Assembly: GCF_000802425.1 (NCBI RefSeq)
Contig: NZ_JRUD01000001.1
Span: forward strand, 62,001 to 126,000
Direction of reading: 5' to 3'
DNA: 64,000 nucleotides
Origin: Pseudomonas flexibilis
Lineage (GTDB): Bacteria > Pseudomonadota > Gammaproteobacteria > Pseudomonadales > Pseudomonadaceae
Shown here: piece by piece, positions 50,499-62,120 of the stretch
Numbering within the stretch: the stretch's first letter is position 1
Layout of the letters: each line of letters begins with the position of its first letter
Program-made: the position numbers and the translations under genes
The notes under the pieces: generated by a model
Databases searched by the model: none
Seen by the model: only the letters and a program-made list of their open reading frames with translations
What the model was told of the DNA's origin: nothing

Positions 50499-52751
50499 TC
50501 AGATTTCCACCTGCAGCGCGTCGACCCGCTGGAAGCCGCGCGGCAGCTTGTTGCCGCGCCGCCCACGTTCGCCCTGGTAGTGGGCCAGATCCTCGCCCTT
50601 GAGTGTCAGCGTGCGCTTGCCAGCCTGCAGCACCAGGTTGGCGCCTTCGGGCAGCACGGCCAGCGCGGTGACGTATTCCTCGCGGGAGGCCACGCGGTCG
50701 GCGGGAATGCTGATCAGCTTGTTGCCCTTGCCCTTGGGCAGCTGCGGCAGCTCGGCGATGCGGAACAGCAGCAGGCGGCCGTCGCTGGTGGCCGCTGCCA
50801 GCCAGTCCTGTTCGCGGTTGCTCAGCGGTAGCGGCGGCAGCACCTTGGCGCCGGTCGGCAGGGTGAGCAGGGCCTTGCCGGCCTTGTTCTTGGCCTGCAG
50901 GTCGTCGCCCTTGGCGACGAAGCCGTAGCCGGCATCCGAAGCCATGACATACAGCGCCTCGTCGTCCGGCAGCAGTACGCATTCGAAGCTGGCGCCGGGC
51001 GGTGGGGTCAGGCGACCGGTCAGCGGCTCGCCCTGGCCGCGCGCGGAAGGCAGCGAATGGGCGGCCAGCGAATAGCTGCGCCCGGTGGAGTCGATAAACA
51101 CCGCGTACTGGTTGGAGCGGCCCGGCGCAGCGGACTTGAAGCTGTCCCCGGCCTTGTAGGACAGCCCGGCGGCATCCACCTCGTGGCCCTTGGCGCAACG
51201 CACCCAGCCCATCTCGGAGAGCACCACGGTGACCGGCTCGGACGGCAGCAATTCGGTCTCCGACAGCGCGCGGGCCTCGGCGCGCTCGATGATCGGCGAG
51301 CGGCGCGCATCGCCGTAGGTCTCGGCGTCCTCCAGCAGCTCCTTGCGCACCAGCTTCTTCAGCTTGGTCTCGCTGCCCAGCAGGGCCAGCAGCTTCTCGC
51401 GTTCCTTGGCCAGTTCGTCCTGCTCGCCGCGAATCTTCATTTCCTCCAGGCGGGCCAGTTGGCGCAGCCGGGTGTCGAGGATGTAGTCGGTCTGCAGATC
51501 GCTGAGGCCGAAGCGCTCCATCAGCACCGGCTTGGGCTGATCCTCGTTGCGGATGATGGCGATCACTTCGTCGAGATTGAGGAAGGCGATCAGCAGGCCT
51601 TCCAGCAGGTGCAGGCGTTTCTCCACCTTGTCCAGGCGGAACTGCAGGCGGCGGCGCACGGTGCCGATGCGGTAGGTCAGCCATTCGCCGAGCAGGGTGC
51701 GCAGGTCCTTGACCTGCGGGCGACCGTCCAGGCCGATGACGTTCATGTTCACCCGGTAGCTGGATTCCAGGTCCGTGGTGGCGAACAGGTGACGCATCAG
51801 GTCTTCCACGTCCACGCGGTTGGAGCGCGGGATGATGACGATGCGGCAGGGATTCTCGTGGTCGGATTCGTCGCGCAGGTCCGCGACCATCGGCAGCTTC
51901 TTGGCCTGCATCTGCGCGGCGATCTGCTCCAGCACCTTGGCGCCGGAGACCTGGTGCGGCAGCGCGGTGATCACCACATCGCCATCCTCCACGCGGTACA
52001 CGGCACGCATGCGCACCGAGCCGCGGCCGGTTTCGTAGACCTTGAGCAGGTCGGCGCGTGAGGTGATCACCTCCGCCTCGGTGGGAAAATCCGGGCCGGG
52101 TACGTGTTCGCACAGTTGCGCCACCGTGGCGTTCGGCTCGTCCAGCAGGCGCACGCAGGCTGCGGCCACTTCGCGCAGGTTGTGGGGCGGCACGTCGGTG
52201 GCCATGCCCACGGCGATGCCGGTGGTGCCGTTGAGTAGCAGGTTGGGCAGGCGTGCCGGCAGTACCGCCGGTTCTTCCAGCGTGCCGTCGAAGTTGGGCA
52301 CCCAGTCGCTGGTGCCCTGGCCCAATTCGCTGAGCAGCACCTCGGAATAGCGCGACAGGCGCGCCTCGGTATAGCGCATGGCGGCGAACGACTTGGGATC
52401 GTCCGGCGCGCCCCAGTTGCCCTGGCCGTCCACCAGGGTGTAGCGGTAGCTGAACGGCTGGGCCATCAGCACCATGGCCTCGTAGCAGGCCGAATCGCCG
52501 TGGGGGTGGAACTTGCCGAGCACGTCACCCACGGTACGCGCCGACTTCTTGTGCTTGGCGTCGGCGTTCAGGCCCAGTTCGCTCATGGCGTAGACGATGC
52601 GGCGCTGCACCGGCTTGAGGCCGTCGCCGATGTGCGGCAAGGCCCGATCCATGATCACGTACATGGAATAGTTCAGGTAGGCCTGTTCGGTGAACTCGGC
52701 GAGGGAGCGGCGCTCCACGCCATCCAGGCTGAGGTCGAGGGTTTCGCTCAT
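50499..52751 (-). CDS. parC: DNA topoisomerase IV subunit A
   Basis: 750 residues. The breakage-reunion domain has [15 protein letters not shown], the quinolone-resistance region [12 protein letters not shown] and catalytic tyrosine in [10 protein letters not shown]. Positions 87 (Ser) and 91 (Glu) are the wild-type, quinolone-susceptible residues by the P. aeruginosa numbering, which this protein shares. The C-terminal beta-pinwheel starts near 500. ParC with ParE decatenates daughter chromosomes. It is the last gene of the cluster that starts with parE, with two small genes between. Confidence 0.97.
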   Translation of the reverse strand: MSETLDLSLDGVERRSLAEFTEQAYLNYSMYVIMDRALPHIGDGLKPVQRRIVYAMSELGLNADAKHKKSARTVGDVLGKFHPHGDSACYEAMVLMAQPFSYRYTLVDGQGNWGAPDDPKSFAAMRYTEARLSRYSEVLLSELGQGTSDWVPNFDGTLEEPAVLPARLPNLLLNGTTGIAVGMATDVPPHNLREVAAACVRLLDEPNATVAQLCEHVPGPDFPTEAEVITSRADLLKVYETGRGSVRMRAVYRVEDGDVVITALPHQVSGAKVLEQIAAQMQAKKLPMVADLRDESDHENPCRIVIIPRSNRVDVEDLMRHLFATTDLESSYRVNMNVIGLDGRPQVKDLRTLLGEWLTYRIGTVRRRLQFRLDKVEKRLHLLEGLLIAFLNLDEVIAIIRNEDQPKPVLMERFGLSDLQTDYILDTRLRQLARLEEMKIRGEQDELAKEREKLLALLGSETKLKKLVRKELLEDAETYGDARRSPIIERAEARALSETELLPSEPVTVVLSEMGWVRCAKGHEVDAAGLSYKAGDSFKSAAPGRSNQYAVFIDSTGRSYSLAAHSLPSARGQGEPLTGRLTPPPGASFECVLLPDDEALYVMASDAGYGFVAKGDDLQAKNKAGKALLTLPTGAKVLPPLPLSNREQDWLAAATSDGRLLLFRIAELPQLPKGKGNKLISIPADRVASREEYVTALAVLPEGANLVLQAGKRTLTLKGEDLAHYQGERGRRGNKLPRGFQRVDALQVEI

Positions 52752-52760
52752 GGTGGGGCC

Positions 52761-53285
52761 CTAGTTTGAAAAGTACTGGCGCAGCAGCAGGGTGCCGTCG
52801 CGCTGCGTGAATTCGAGTTGGCGCAGGGCGCTCATGCCCAGCAGCACCTGGTCGTTGCCCATCCCCGGGGCGATCAGTGCGCGTACATCGGTGAGCACGA
52901 TGTCGCCCAGTTGCAGGCGTTCCAGGCGCGTGCGATAGCCGGTGGCGCGGCCGTTGGCGGTGAGCAGCTCGATGGGCGCGCCGCGCTCCAGGCCGAGCGT
53001 CTCCACCAGCGATTCCGGCACGGCGACGTCGGTGGCGCCGGTGTCGAGCAGGAACAGCACCGGCTGGCCGTTGATGCGCCCGCTGGCGCGGAAGTGGCCG
53101 TGGCCGTCGCCTTGCAGGCGCACTTCGATATGGCTGGCGCTGTGCAGCGAGGCCGGCGCCGGGTTGGGGTTGTAGCGCGACTCTTCCCACTGGGCGAAGA
53201 AGCGCGTGGCCAGCAGCATGCCGGCGCCCCAGGCGAGCAGCAGCATGATGCGCCCCAGGTGCTTGCCGGGTGGTGCGCTGCTCAC
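52761..53285 (-). CDS. Retropepsin-like aspartic protease
   Basis: 174 residues from a GTG at 53285 that overlaps the upstream stop as GTGA. One N-terminal membrane helix (IMLLLAWGAGMLLATRFF, about 14-31) anchors a periplasmic domain. The catalytic motif is LFLLDTGATDVAVPESL (about 82-98, D-T-G), with the second conserved loop VLLGMSALRQLEF near the end. It belongs to the TIGR02281-type clan AA aspartic proteases, which act as dimers. Substrate unknown. It lies 9 bp before parC and is co-transcribed with parE-parC. Confidence 0.86.
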   Translation of the reverse strand: MSSAPPGKHLGRIMLLLAWGAGMLLATRFFAQWEESRYNPNPAPASLHSASHIEVRLQGDGHGHFRASGRINGQPVLFLLDTGATDVAVPESLVETLGLERGAPIELLTANGRATGYRTRLERLQLGDIVLTDVRALIAPGMGNDQVLLGMSALRQLEFTQRDGTLLLRQYFSN

Positions 53286-54265
53286 GGCGTCGCCCCCCAG
53301 CCGCCTTCCGGTGCGGCGAAGTGCCAGAGCATTGGCCGGCGCTCGCCGTCGCCCCGCGCCAGTTCGCCGTTGTCGATCAGCACCCAGGCGCCCTTTGCGT
53401 CGAGCCACAAACCTTCCGCGACGCCGTGTGGCGCCCCGTAGCGGCGGTCCTCGCCGAGCGTGGCATCGGCAAACGACCAGCAGCGCTCTGCCTGGCCGGT
53501 GGACAGCGAGCGCCGGCAGATCTGGTGGGTCATGCGTTCCAGCGTATAGAGGCGCTCTTCATGAAAGGCCAGATCGCTGAAGTCCAGCGGCTGCGGACGG
53601 GTCAGGCCGCTCTGCGCGGGCGGCGGTTCGAAGCCCCCCTCGCTGAGCAGCACGCAGCCGCCGTTGCAGCTCCAGTCGGCCTGCTGGCGATGCAGCACCA
53701 ACAGGCCACGGCGCTCGCGCTCGGCGGCCAGCCACAGGCGCTGGCTGGCCGGGTCGACCGCAATGCCTTCGAGAAAGGCGTTGTGGCGCTGCAACAGGCC
53801 GGCGCCCCGGGCCTGACTGATCAGCGCCGGCGGCAGCTTCAGCCAGCGGGCCGGACCGACCGGGGGAATCATCAGCACGCCGAGGCTGGCCTCGCTGACC
53901 AGGTAACGGTTACCGCTGCCATCGCAGGTGATGCCCTCGAAATCCAGCATGCCGCCGCGCACCCAGCCGATCAGCCGCTGGCCCTGCCGCAAGCCCCAGG
54001 GCAGGCCGGAGGGTGGCGGTGGCGGGGCGCTGAAGCGTTCTTCCTCGACGGTCCAGCTCTGCTCCCCGGGCACCAGGCGATACAGGCGATCGTCGTCGCG
54101 GTCGGAAACCGTCCAGAAGCCGTCGCCGCACCAGGCGAGTCCCGACAGGTTGCCGCGCGGCACGCCATCGACGGGATGCTCGCCTGCCAGTTGCAGTTGC
54201 TCGGTGGCGGCGACAGGGACCGCACCGGCCAGCAGCAGGCCGGCCAGCAGCCAGCGGCGAATCAA
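53282..54265 (-). CDS. Esterase-like activity of phytase family protein, secreted
   Basis: 327 residues from a TTG at 54265 that overlaps the parE stop by four bases, with GAGG seven bases upstream. A signal peptide (LIRRWLLAGLLLAGAVPVAA) shows it is exported. The body is a predicted beta-propeller with LSGLAWCGDGFWTVSDRDDDRLY, DFEGITCDGSGNRYLVSE, LEGIAVDPASQRLWLAAE and LIDNGE, the D-x-E/D-S-E pattern of the phytase-like esterase family (pfam13449). Substrate unknown. It is the second gene after parE, with GTGA coupling to the protease gene. The open frame extends beyond 54265 but there overlaps parE. Confidence 0.82.
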   Translation of the reverse strand: MIRRWLLAGLLLAGAVPVAATEQLQLAGEHPVDGVPRGNLSGLAWCGDGFWTVSDRDDDRLYRLVPGEQSWTVEEERFSAPPPPPSGLPWGLRQGQRLIGWVRGGMLDFEGITCDGSGNRYLVSEASLGVLMIPPVGPARWLKLPPALISQARGAGLLQRHNAFLEGIAVDPASQRLWLAAERERRGLLVLHRQQADWSCNGGCVLLSEGGFEPPPAQSGLTRPQPLDFSDLAFHEERLYTLERMTHQICRRSLSTGQAERCWSFADATLGEDRRYGAPHGVAEGLWLDAKGAWVLIDNGELARGDGERRPMLWHFAAPEGGWGATP

Positions 54266-56151
54266 ACCGCGACCTCGGCCAGGTTGCCCTTGCTTTCCAG
54301 CCAGCTCTTGCGGTCGCTGGCACGCTTCTTGGCAAGCAGCATGTCCATCACCTGCCGGGTGTCCTCGAAGTCGTCCAGGGTCAGCTGCACCAGGCGGCGG
54401 GTATTCGGGTCCATGGTGGTTTCCCGCAGCTGCGGCGGGTTCATCTCGCCCAGGCCCTTGAAGCGCGTGACCTGCGGCTTGCCGCGGCGTTTCTCGGCGG
54501 TCAGGCGCTCGAGGATGCCGTCGCGCTCGGCCTCGTCCAGGGCATAGAAGACGTCCTTCCCCAGGTCGATGCGGTACAGCGGTGGCATGGCCACGTAGAC
54601 GTGTCCGGCCTCCACCAGGGTGCGGAAGTGCCGCACGAACAGGGCGCACAGCAGGGTGGCGATGTGCAGGCCGTCGGAGTCGGCGTCGGCGAGGATGCAG
54701 ACCTTGCCGTAGCGCAGCTGGGACAGGTCGTCGGAGCCCGGGTCGAGGCCGATGGCCACGGCGATGTCATGGACTTCCTGGCTGCCCAGCACCTCGCCGC
54801 CGTCCACTTCCCAGGTGTTGAGGATCTTGCCGCGCAGCGGCAGGATCGCCTGGAACTCCTTGTCGCGGGCCTGCTTGGCGCTGCCGCCGGCGGAGTCGCC
54901 CTCCACCAGGAACAGTTCGGCGCGCAGCGGGTCCTGGCCGGCGCAATCGGCCAGCTTGCCGGGCAGCGCCGGGCCCTGGGTAATCTTCTTGCGCTCGACC
55001 TTCTTGCTGGCCTTCAGGCGCCGGCCGGCGTTGCTGATGGCCAGCTCGGCCAACTGCAGGCCCTGCTCGGGATGGGCGTTGAGCCACAGGCTAAAGGCGT
55101 CCTTGACCACCCCGGAGACGAAGGCGGCCGCCTCGCGGGAGGACAGGCGTTCCTTGGTCTGGCCGGAGAACTGCGGCTCCTGCATCTTCATCGACAGCAC
55201 GAAGACGATGCGTTCCCAGACGTCCTCGGGCGCCAGCTTGACGCCACGCGGCAGCAGGTTGCGGAACTCGCAGAACTCGCGCATGGCGTCCAGCAGGCCC
55301 TGGCGCAGGCCGTTGACGTGGGTGCCTCCCTGCGCGGTGGGGATCAGGTTGACGTAGCTTTCCTGCACCGCCTCGCCGCCCTCGGGGAGCCATAGCAGCG
55401 CCCATTCCACGGCTTCGCGCTCGCCGGCCAGGTTGCCGCAGAAGGGCTCTTCCGGCAGGCGGGCGAACGCGCTGACGGCGTCGATCAGGTAGGAGCGCAG
55501 GCCATCCTCGTAGCACCATTCGATGCGCTCGCCGCTGTTGCGGTCGTCGAACACCACCGACAGCCCGGGGCAAAGCACCGCCTTGGCCTTGAGCACATGC
55601 TTGAGGCGGCTGACCGAGAACTTCGCCGAATCGAAGTACTTGGCGTCCGGCCAGAACTGCACGCTGGTGCCGGTGTTGCGCTTGCCGACCGTGCCGATGA
55701 TCTCCAGGTCGCTGGCCTTGAAGCCGTCGGCGAAGGTCATGCGGTATTCGTTGCCGTCGCGGCGCACCCGCACTTCCACACGGGTGGACAGCGCGTTCAC
55801 CACGGAAATGCCCACGCCGTGCAGGCCGCCGGAGAACTGGTAGTTCTTGTTGGAGAACTTGCCGCCGGCATGCAGCTTGGTGAGGATCAGCTCGACGCCG
55901 GGGACGCCTTCCTCCGGGTGGATGTCGACCGGCATGCCGCGCCCGTCGTCGATCACTTCCAGCGAGTTGTCGGTGTGCAGGATGACCTGCACCGATTTCG
56001 CGTGGCCGGCCAGCGCCTCGTCGACGCTGTTGTCGATGACTTCCTGGGCCAGGTGGTTGGGGCGGGTGGTGTCCGTGTACATGCCCGGGCGCTTGCGCAC
56101 CGGATCGAGGCCGGAAAGGACTTCAATGGCGTCGGCGTTGTAAGTGGCCAT
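54262..56151 (-). CDS. parE: DNA topoisomerase IV subunit B
   Basis: 629 residues. GHKL ATPase domain: DNSVDEALAGHA, VIDDGRGMPVDIH and QFSGGLHGVGISVVNAL. TOPRIM domain: LVEGDSAGGSAKQARDKEFQAIL (about 416-438) and CILADADSDGLHI (about 492). The C-terminal end has RFKGLGEMNPPQLRETTMDP. It supplies the ATPase of topoisomerase IV. In this cluster parE precedes two small genes and parC, an arrangement conserved in Pseudomonas (PA4967-PA4964), so ParE and ParC are made from one transcript. Confidence 0.97.
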   Translation of the reverse strand: MATYNADAIEVLSGLDPVRKRPGMYTDTTRPNHLAQEVIDNSVDEALAGHAKSVQVILHTDNSLEVIDDGRGMPVDIHPEEGVPGVELILTKLHAGGKFSNKNYQFSGGLHGVGISVVNALSTRVEVRVRRDGNEYRMTFADGFKASDLEIIGTVGKRNTGTSVQFWPDAKYFDSAKFSVSRLKHVLKAKAVLCPGLSVVFDDRNSGERIEWCYEDGLRSYLIDAVSAFARLPEEPFCGNLAGEREAVEWALLWLPEGGEAVQESYVNLIPTAQGGTHVNGLRQGLLDAMREFCEFRNLLPRGVKLAPEDVWERIVFVLSMKMQEPQFSGQTKERLSSREAAAFVSGVVKDAFSLWLNAHPEQGLQLAELAISNAGRRLKASKKVERKKITQGPALPGKLADCAGQDPLRAELFLVEGDSAGGSAKQARDKEFQAILPLRGKILNTWEVDGGEVLGSQEVHDIAVAIGLDPGSDDLSQLRYGKVCILADADSDGLHIATLLCALFVRHFRTLVEAGHVYVAMPPLYRIDLGKDVFYALDEAERDGILERLTAEKRRGKPQVTRFKGLGEMNPPQLRETTMDPNTRRLVQLTLDDFEDTRQVMDMLLAKKRASDRKSWLESKGNLAEVAV

Positions 56152-56166
56152 GGGCTCTCTAGTTCG

Positions 56167-56784
56167 TCAAAGATCGGAAAAATCGTGGTCGCGCCACAGG
56201 CCGGGATCAAAGCCGGCGAAGGCGAGCAGCGCGGGCAACTGAGCGGCAAAGCCCTGGTAGCTGTGGTCGCCACAGGGCTGGATGCGCAGCGCGCAGGCCC
56301 GGTACCAGGCCTGGGCCTGGCGGTAGTCGAGGGTCTCGTCAGCGGTCTGCAGCCACACCTGGAAGCGCCGCGGGTCCTGGGGTGCGGGCACTTCCAGTGC
56401 GGCCAGCGCCTGGATGTGCTCCAGGGTCAGCTGCCAGGTTTCGCCGCTGTAGAGGTTCTGCTGCGGACCGAGGTGGCCGTCGAAGCGCGTGTGGGGCAGC
56501 ACGGCCGGGTTGATCAGCAGGGCCTTCAGCCCGTGGCGCTCGGCCAGGTGCGTGGCGTAGTAGCCGCCCAGCGAGCTGCCGATCAGCAGCGGCGCGCCCA
56601 GTTCGGCGATGGCCTGCTCGCACTGGGCGATGGCTTCACGCGGGTGGTGATGGAGGGCCGGCACGCGCAACTGCCCGGCGACGCCCAACTGCTCGCAGGC
56701 ATGCACCAGCTGGCGGGCCTTCTTCGAAGCCGGCGAGCTGTTGAAGCCGTGCAGATAGAGGAGGGTGGGCAGTTGGCTGGCCAT
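56167..56784 (-). CDS. Alpha/beta hydrolase, YqiA esterase family
   Basis: 205 residues. Alpha/beta hydrolase core: TLLYLHGFNSSPASKKARQL (oxyanion loop HGFNSS), the nucleophile elbow LLIGSSLGGYYAT (Ser near 71), and C-terminal HSYQGF with the catalytic His. Small esterases of this type cleave acyl-CoA or short-chain esters; E. coli YqiA hydrolyses palmitoyl-CoA and p-nitrophenyl esters. It lies 15 bp upstream of parE on the same strand, as in E. coli and Pseudomonas, and likely shares its transcript. Confidence 0.88.
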   Translation of the reverse strand: MASQLPTLLYLHGFNSSPASKKARQLVHACEQLGVAGQLRVPALHHHPREAIAQCEQAIAELGAPLLIGSSLGGYYATHLAERHGLKALLINPAVLPHTRFDGHLGPQQNLYSGETWQLTLEHIQALAALEVPAPQDPRRFQVWLQTADETLDYRQAQAWYRACALRIQPCGDHSYQGFAAQLPALLAFAGFDPGLWRDHDFSDL

Positions 56785-56889
56785 GCGCGCGTTCGATAAC
56801 GGAAGTGGGGTGGGTGGGCAAGGCTAAAGCGCACAGGCACGCGCTGCAAGCCGAGTCCGGCGCTGCCTGTATCGGCCGCGCCGGGATGC

Positions 56890-57705
56890 TCAATAGCCCC
56901 GCACGTTGTAATCGATATCGAAGGCGATGCCCTCTACCCGCGAAACGCCGGTTTCCAGCTCGCCGTCCGGGTGCAGGCGCAGCCAGCGATAGCCCGGTGA
57001 CTGGTCGCCGACCTTGAAGTGATCGCTGCCCGGCGCGAACTGCACGCAGGTGGAGGGCGAGCCCAGCAGGCGCACGCCGGAGCGCATGGAGTCGAATTCC
57101 TGATGCACGTGGCCCCAGAGCAGGGCGCGTACCTGCGGCCGGCTGTCAAGCACGGCGAACAGCGCCTCGGCATTGTCCAGGCCGATGCGGTCCATCCAGG
57201 CGCAGCCGATCGGCACCGGGTGATGGTGCAGGCAGATCAGCGCCGGGCGCTGCGGCTGTTCGTCCAGCGCTCGCGCCAGCAGATCCAATTGGTTGTCGCA
57301 CAGATGGCCGTGCACCGCGTCCGGCACGGCGGTGTCCAGCAGCACGATGCGCCAGGCGCCGCAATCCACGACGGGCTCGAGGAGCGGGCTGTCGCCGGCG
57401 ATGCCGCGCAGCGGGTCGTGCAAGTCGTGGTTGCCGGGAAACGCGCGCAGTGGCGCGGGAATCCGCGCGGTCATCTGCAGAAAGGCCTGGTAGGAGGCGC
57501 CCGAGCCGTCCTGGGACAGGTCACCTGTGGCCAGCAGCAGGTCGATGTGCGGCTGCTCGTCAAGCACCCGGTCGATGACCCGCGCCAGGCTCTCGGCGGT
57601 GTTCATGCCCAGCAGGCGACCGCTGGGGTCGGCGAAGAGGTGGCTGTCGGTCAGCTGAACCAGCGATACCGGGGCATCCGGTGTGGAGTCAGTCAGGCTC
57701 GGCAA
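56890..57705 (-). CDS. cpdA: 3',5'-cyclic AMP phosphodiesterase
   Basis: 271 residues. Metallophosphoesterase motifs in order: QLTDSHLF, ATGDLSQDGSGASY, FPGNHDLHD, CLHHHPVPIGCAW and LLWGHVHQEFDS, giving the metal-binding Asp/His set. The family hydrolyses cAMP; in P. aeruginosa CpdA limits cAMP and thereby Vfr-dependent virulence. It lies 105 bp upstream of yqiA in the same direction, and 102 bp after the DUF1249 gene, fitting the nudF-DUF1249-cpdA-yqiA-parE cluster. Confidence 0.93.
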   Translation of the reverse strand: MPSLTDSTPDAPVSLVQLTDSHLFADPSGRLLGMNTAESLARVIDRVLDEQPHIDLLLATGDLSQDGSGASYQAFLQMTARIPAPLRAFPGNHDLHDPLRGIAGDSPLLEPVVDCGAWRIVLLDTAVPDAVHGHLCDNQLDLLARALDEQPQRPALICLHHHPVPIGCAWMDRIGLDNAEALFAVLDSRPQVRALLWGHVHQEFDSMRSGVRLLGSPSTCVQFAPGSDHFKVGDQSPGYRWLRLHPDGELETGVSRVEGIAFDIDYNVRGY

Positions 57706-57807
57706 GGCATGCGCTCTCGTGCAATGGAGTCGGGATTATCGAGATGGGCAGGGGTGCCGGCAAACCCGAAAAGCGGAAGTGGTTCACACCATGAGGGGGC
57801 GGAATTG

Positions 57808-58257
57808 TTACAGAACCGGCTCCAGTTCATGGCCGAGCGCCTGGCAGTGGCTCAGCCATTCGCCGAGGAACAGGTTGAGCTGGGTCTTCTCGTCCGGCTG
57901 GTGCATGGCTTCGTTGGGGTAGGGATAGCGACCGAGGAAGCGCCGCGACTCGGCAGCGCCGACTACTTCGGCCATGCGTGCGTCGTGGTACACGCGTACC
58001 TCCAGTTGCGGCGCCGGCAGCCAGGGCAGGCCGTTTTCCTGGCGCACGCGCAGGCTGGTGGTATAGGGGCAGTTCTCCAGCACGTCAACGGCCAGCACGC
58101 CGAGCAGGTGCTCGCCCTGGCTCAGCGCCACGCGGCGTACGCGCGGGCTGGCGGTGCGCATGTCCGGCAGCAGCTTCATCAGGCGCTGGTAATTGGCTTC
58201 GCAGCTGGCCTGCAATTCGCACAGGTCGACCCGATAACGTTCGCGTCCGGTCACCAT
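57808..58257 (-). CDS. DUF1249 domain protein
   Basis: 149 residues from the ATG at 58257, which overlaps the nudF stop as ATGA, so it is translationally coupled. Features: YRVDLCELQASCEANYQRLMKLLPDM at the N-terminus, LAVDVLENCPYTTSLRV, PQLEVRVYHDARMAEVV and RYPYPNEAMHQPDEKTQLNLFLGEWLSHC, all conserved DUF1249 positions. The function is unknown, but the gene sits with nudF and cpdA across many gammaproteobacteria. Confidence 0.9.
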   Translation of the reverse strand: MVTGRERYRVDLCELQASCEANYQRLMKLLPDMRTASPRVRRVALSQGEHLLGVLAVDVLENCPYTTSLRVRQENGLPWLPAPQLEVRVYHDARMAEVVGAAESRRFLGRYPYPNEAMHQPDEKTQLNLFLGEWLSHCQALGHELEPVL

Positions 58258-58883
58258 CAACTCCAGGCACCCCGCACTTCGTCGCGATTGAGGGCCAGCC
58301 ACTGCAGGGCGATCAGGCTGGCGGCGTTGTCGATCAGGCCGTCCTTGAGCGCGCGCAGGGCGTCCGCGTAGGACAGCACATGCACGCGGATGTCCTCGCC
58401 TTCCTCGGCCAGGCCGTGCACCCCACCGGCGGCGCTGCTGTCGCAGCGGCCCAGGTACAGGTGCACGCGTTCGTCGGAGCCGCCGGGCGACGGGAAGTAC
58501 TCGGTGATCGGCCACAGGCGATCCAGCGTCAGGTCGGCTTCCTCTAGAGCTTCGCGGTGCGCGACCTGCTCCGGCTGTTCGCCTTCCTCGATCAGGCCCG
58601 CCACCAGCTCCAGCAGCCAGGGGCTGGTTTTCTTGCCCAGCGCGCCGACGCGGAACTGCTCGATCAGCACCACCTCGTCGCGCAGCGGGTCGTAGGGCAG
58701 CACGCAGACCGCGTCATGGCGCACGAACAGCTCGCGGCTGATCAGCGGCCCCATGCCGCCTTTGAACTGGCGATGGCGCAGGTGCAGGCGATCGAGACGG
58801 TAGAAACCGCGGAAGCAGTGCTCGCGTTGCACGACTTCGACCGCGTCGGCATCGGCCTTGAAGAAATCGGACATGAAAGCCAT
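58257..58883 (-). CDS. nudF: ADP-ribose pyrophosphatase (Nudix)
   Basis: 208 residues. Nudix box AGLIEEGEQPEQVAHREALEEADL (about 102-125) with the REUxEE core REALEEAD. The N-terminal dimer-forming segment (HCFRGFYRLDRLHLRHRQF) and YFPSPGGSDERVHLY identify the NudF/ADPRP type, which converts ADP-ribose to AMP and ribose-5-phosphate. It heads the minus-strand cluster and is coupled to the DUF1249 gene. ATG at 58874 (MSDFFKAD) is an alternative start; neither has a strong ribosome site. Confidence 0.92.
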   Translation of the reverse strand: MAFMSDFFKADADAVEVVQREHCFRGFYRLDRLHLRHRQFKGGMGPLISRELFVRHDAVCVLPYDPLRDEVVLIEQFRVGALGKKTSPWLLELVAGLIEEGEQPEQVAHREALEEADLTLDRLWPITEYFPSPGGSDERVHLYLGRCDSSAAGGVHGLAEEGEDIRVHVLSYADALRALKDGLIDNAASLIALQWLALNRDEVRGAWS

Positions 58884-59007
58884 CCAGGCGCAGTGGGAAA
58901 ACTGTCGAACATCCTAGCGTGACCTGGTGTCGGCCGCAGCCACTTTGCCGATGAGCGACGGCGTGCCAAGCTGAATGACCTTCAATGCCGGTCAAGGGAT
59001 TCGCCAC

Positions 59008-59724
59008 ATGCCTAAGCTCCTTGTGCTTGTCAGTTTCCTCCTGCTCAGTGCCTGCCAGTTGCTGCCCCTGGGCGGGCAGGCGCGTTATGAACGCCAGGCG
59101 TGGGAGGAGCGGCCAGCCGGTTGCCGGGGCGAAGCCTGCCCGCTGGTCAACATCGACACCCTGCATTTTCCCGACGAGCCCGCGCTGGATCGGCTGATCG
59201 AACAGCGGCTGCTGGAAATGACCCGCCTGCATGCCAACGATCCGCTGCCGGCTTCGCTGCGTGAGTATCAGCGCAGCTACCTGAGCGGCGCCGAGCCGGA
59301 GCAGACCAGCTACCTGCAGGCGCAGGTACGCGAGCAGCATGACGGGCTGATCGTCATCGAGCTGTCCAGCTACCAGTACACCGGGGGTGCCCACGGCCTG
59401 CCCGGACGGGGCTTCATCAACTACGAGCGGCGCGGTGATCGCGAGCTGCAGCTGGCGGATCTGCTACTGCCCGGCCAGGAAGCCGCGTTCTGGTCGCTGG
59501 CCGCCGAGGCGCACCAGCGCTGGCTGGTGGAGAAGGGGCATGCCACCGACAAGGAGTTCGTCGCCTTCTGGCAGTTCCAGCCGACCCGCAACATCGCGCT
59601 GCTCAGCGACCGGGTGCTGCTCAAGTATGACGTATACAGCATCGCGCCCTATGCCAGTGGCCATCCGGAACTGAGCATTCCGAAAGAGCAACTGCGCGGC
59701 ATTCTGAAGCCGCAGTATCTGTAG
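59008..59724 (+). CDS. DUF3298 / RsiV-like lipoprotein
   Basis: 238 residues from the ATG at 59008 (AAGGGAT upstream). Signal peptide with lipobox LLLSAC (Cys near 19) predicts a lipoprotein. The body has the DUF4163-DUF3298 pattern: VNIDTLHFPDEPALDRLIEQRL, LIVIELSSYQYTGGAHGLPGRGF (the YxYTGGAHG motif is hallmark) and FWQFQPTRNIALLSDRVLLKYDVYSIAPYASG. RsiV of Bacillus shares the fold and binds lysozyme; a lysozyme-inhibitor-like or envelope role here is only a suggestion. It is divergent from nudF, with no partner gene beyond the convergent tRNA. Confidence 0.82.
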   Translation: MPKLLVLVSFLLLSACQLLPLGGQARYERQAWEERPAGCRGEACPLVNIDTLHFPDEPALDRLIEQRLLEMTRLHANDPLPASLREYQRSYLSGAEPEQTSYLQAQVREQHDGLIVIELSSYQYTGGAHGLPGRGFINYERRGDRELQLADLLLPGQEAAFWSLAAEAHQRWLVEKGHATDKEFVAFWQFQPTRNIALLSDRVLLKYDVYSIAPYASGHPELSIPKEQLRGILKPQYL

Positions 59725-59752
59725 GGCGTTGCTCTACAGCGTCCAGAAACAA

Positions 59753-59778
59753 GAAAGCCCGCACGAGGCGGGCTTCTT
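59753..59778 (-). terminator. Terminator of tRNA-Thr, possibly bidirectional
   Basis: AAGCCCGC (59755-59762) and GCGGGCTT (59768-59775) form an 8-bp stem around ACGAG. On the minus strand the stem is followed by TTCTTGTTTC, suiting termination of the tRNA; on the plus strand CTTGG follows the lipoprotein gene. Confidence 0.75.
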
Positions 59779-59786
59779 GGGGCATC

Positions 59787-59861
<75 letters not shown>

Positions 59862-59936
59862 GAATGGGCGCGCATTCTAGTCAGGTGTTTTTGGGAAATC
59901 CAGAGAAAAATTAAAGGGTTGGGAAAATGCTTTGCC

Positions 59937-60010
59937 GTGGGAGCGGCTTCAGCCGCGATGCTTTCGTGCGGGTCGACGCCAGAAGCATCGCGACTGAAGT
60001 CGCTCCTGCA
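59937..60010. repeat. REP-type palindrome pair (REPIN-like)
   Basis: GTGGGAGCGGCTTCAGCCGC (59937 onward) continues GATGC; the mirrored arm GCATCGCGACTGAAGTCG runs to about 60002 and ends CTCC. The two arms pair over their length with a short spacer. Same family as the elements at 8.5, 17.6 and 63.7 kb, located between tRNA-Thr and thiC. Confidence 0.8.
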
Positions 60011-60025
60011 GGTCCTGCCAGGCGC

Positions 60026-62110
<2,085 letters not shown>

Positions 62111-62120
62111 AACAGCGGGG

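Noticed and set aside
53286-53408. Longer N-terminus of the retropepsin-like protease
   Set aside because: Arg-rich translation overlapping the esterase gene; GTGA overlap at 53285 is the more natural start.
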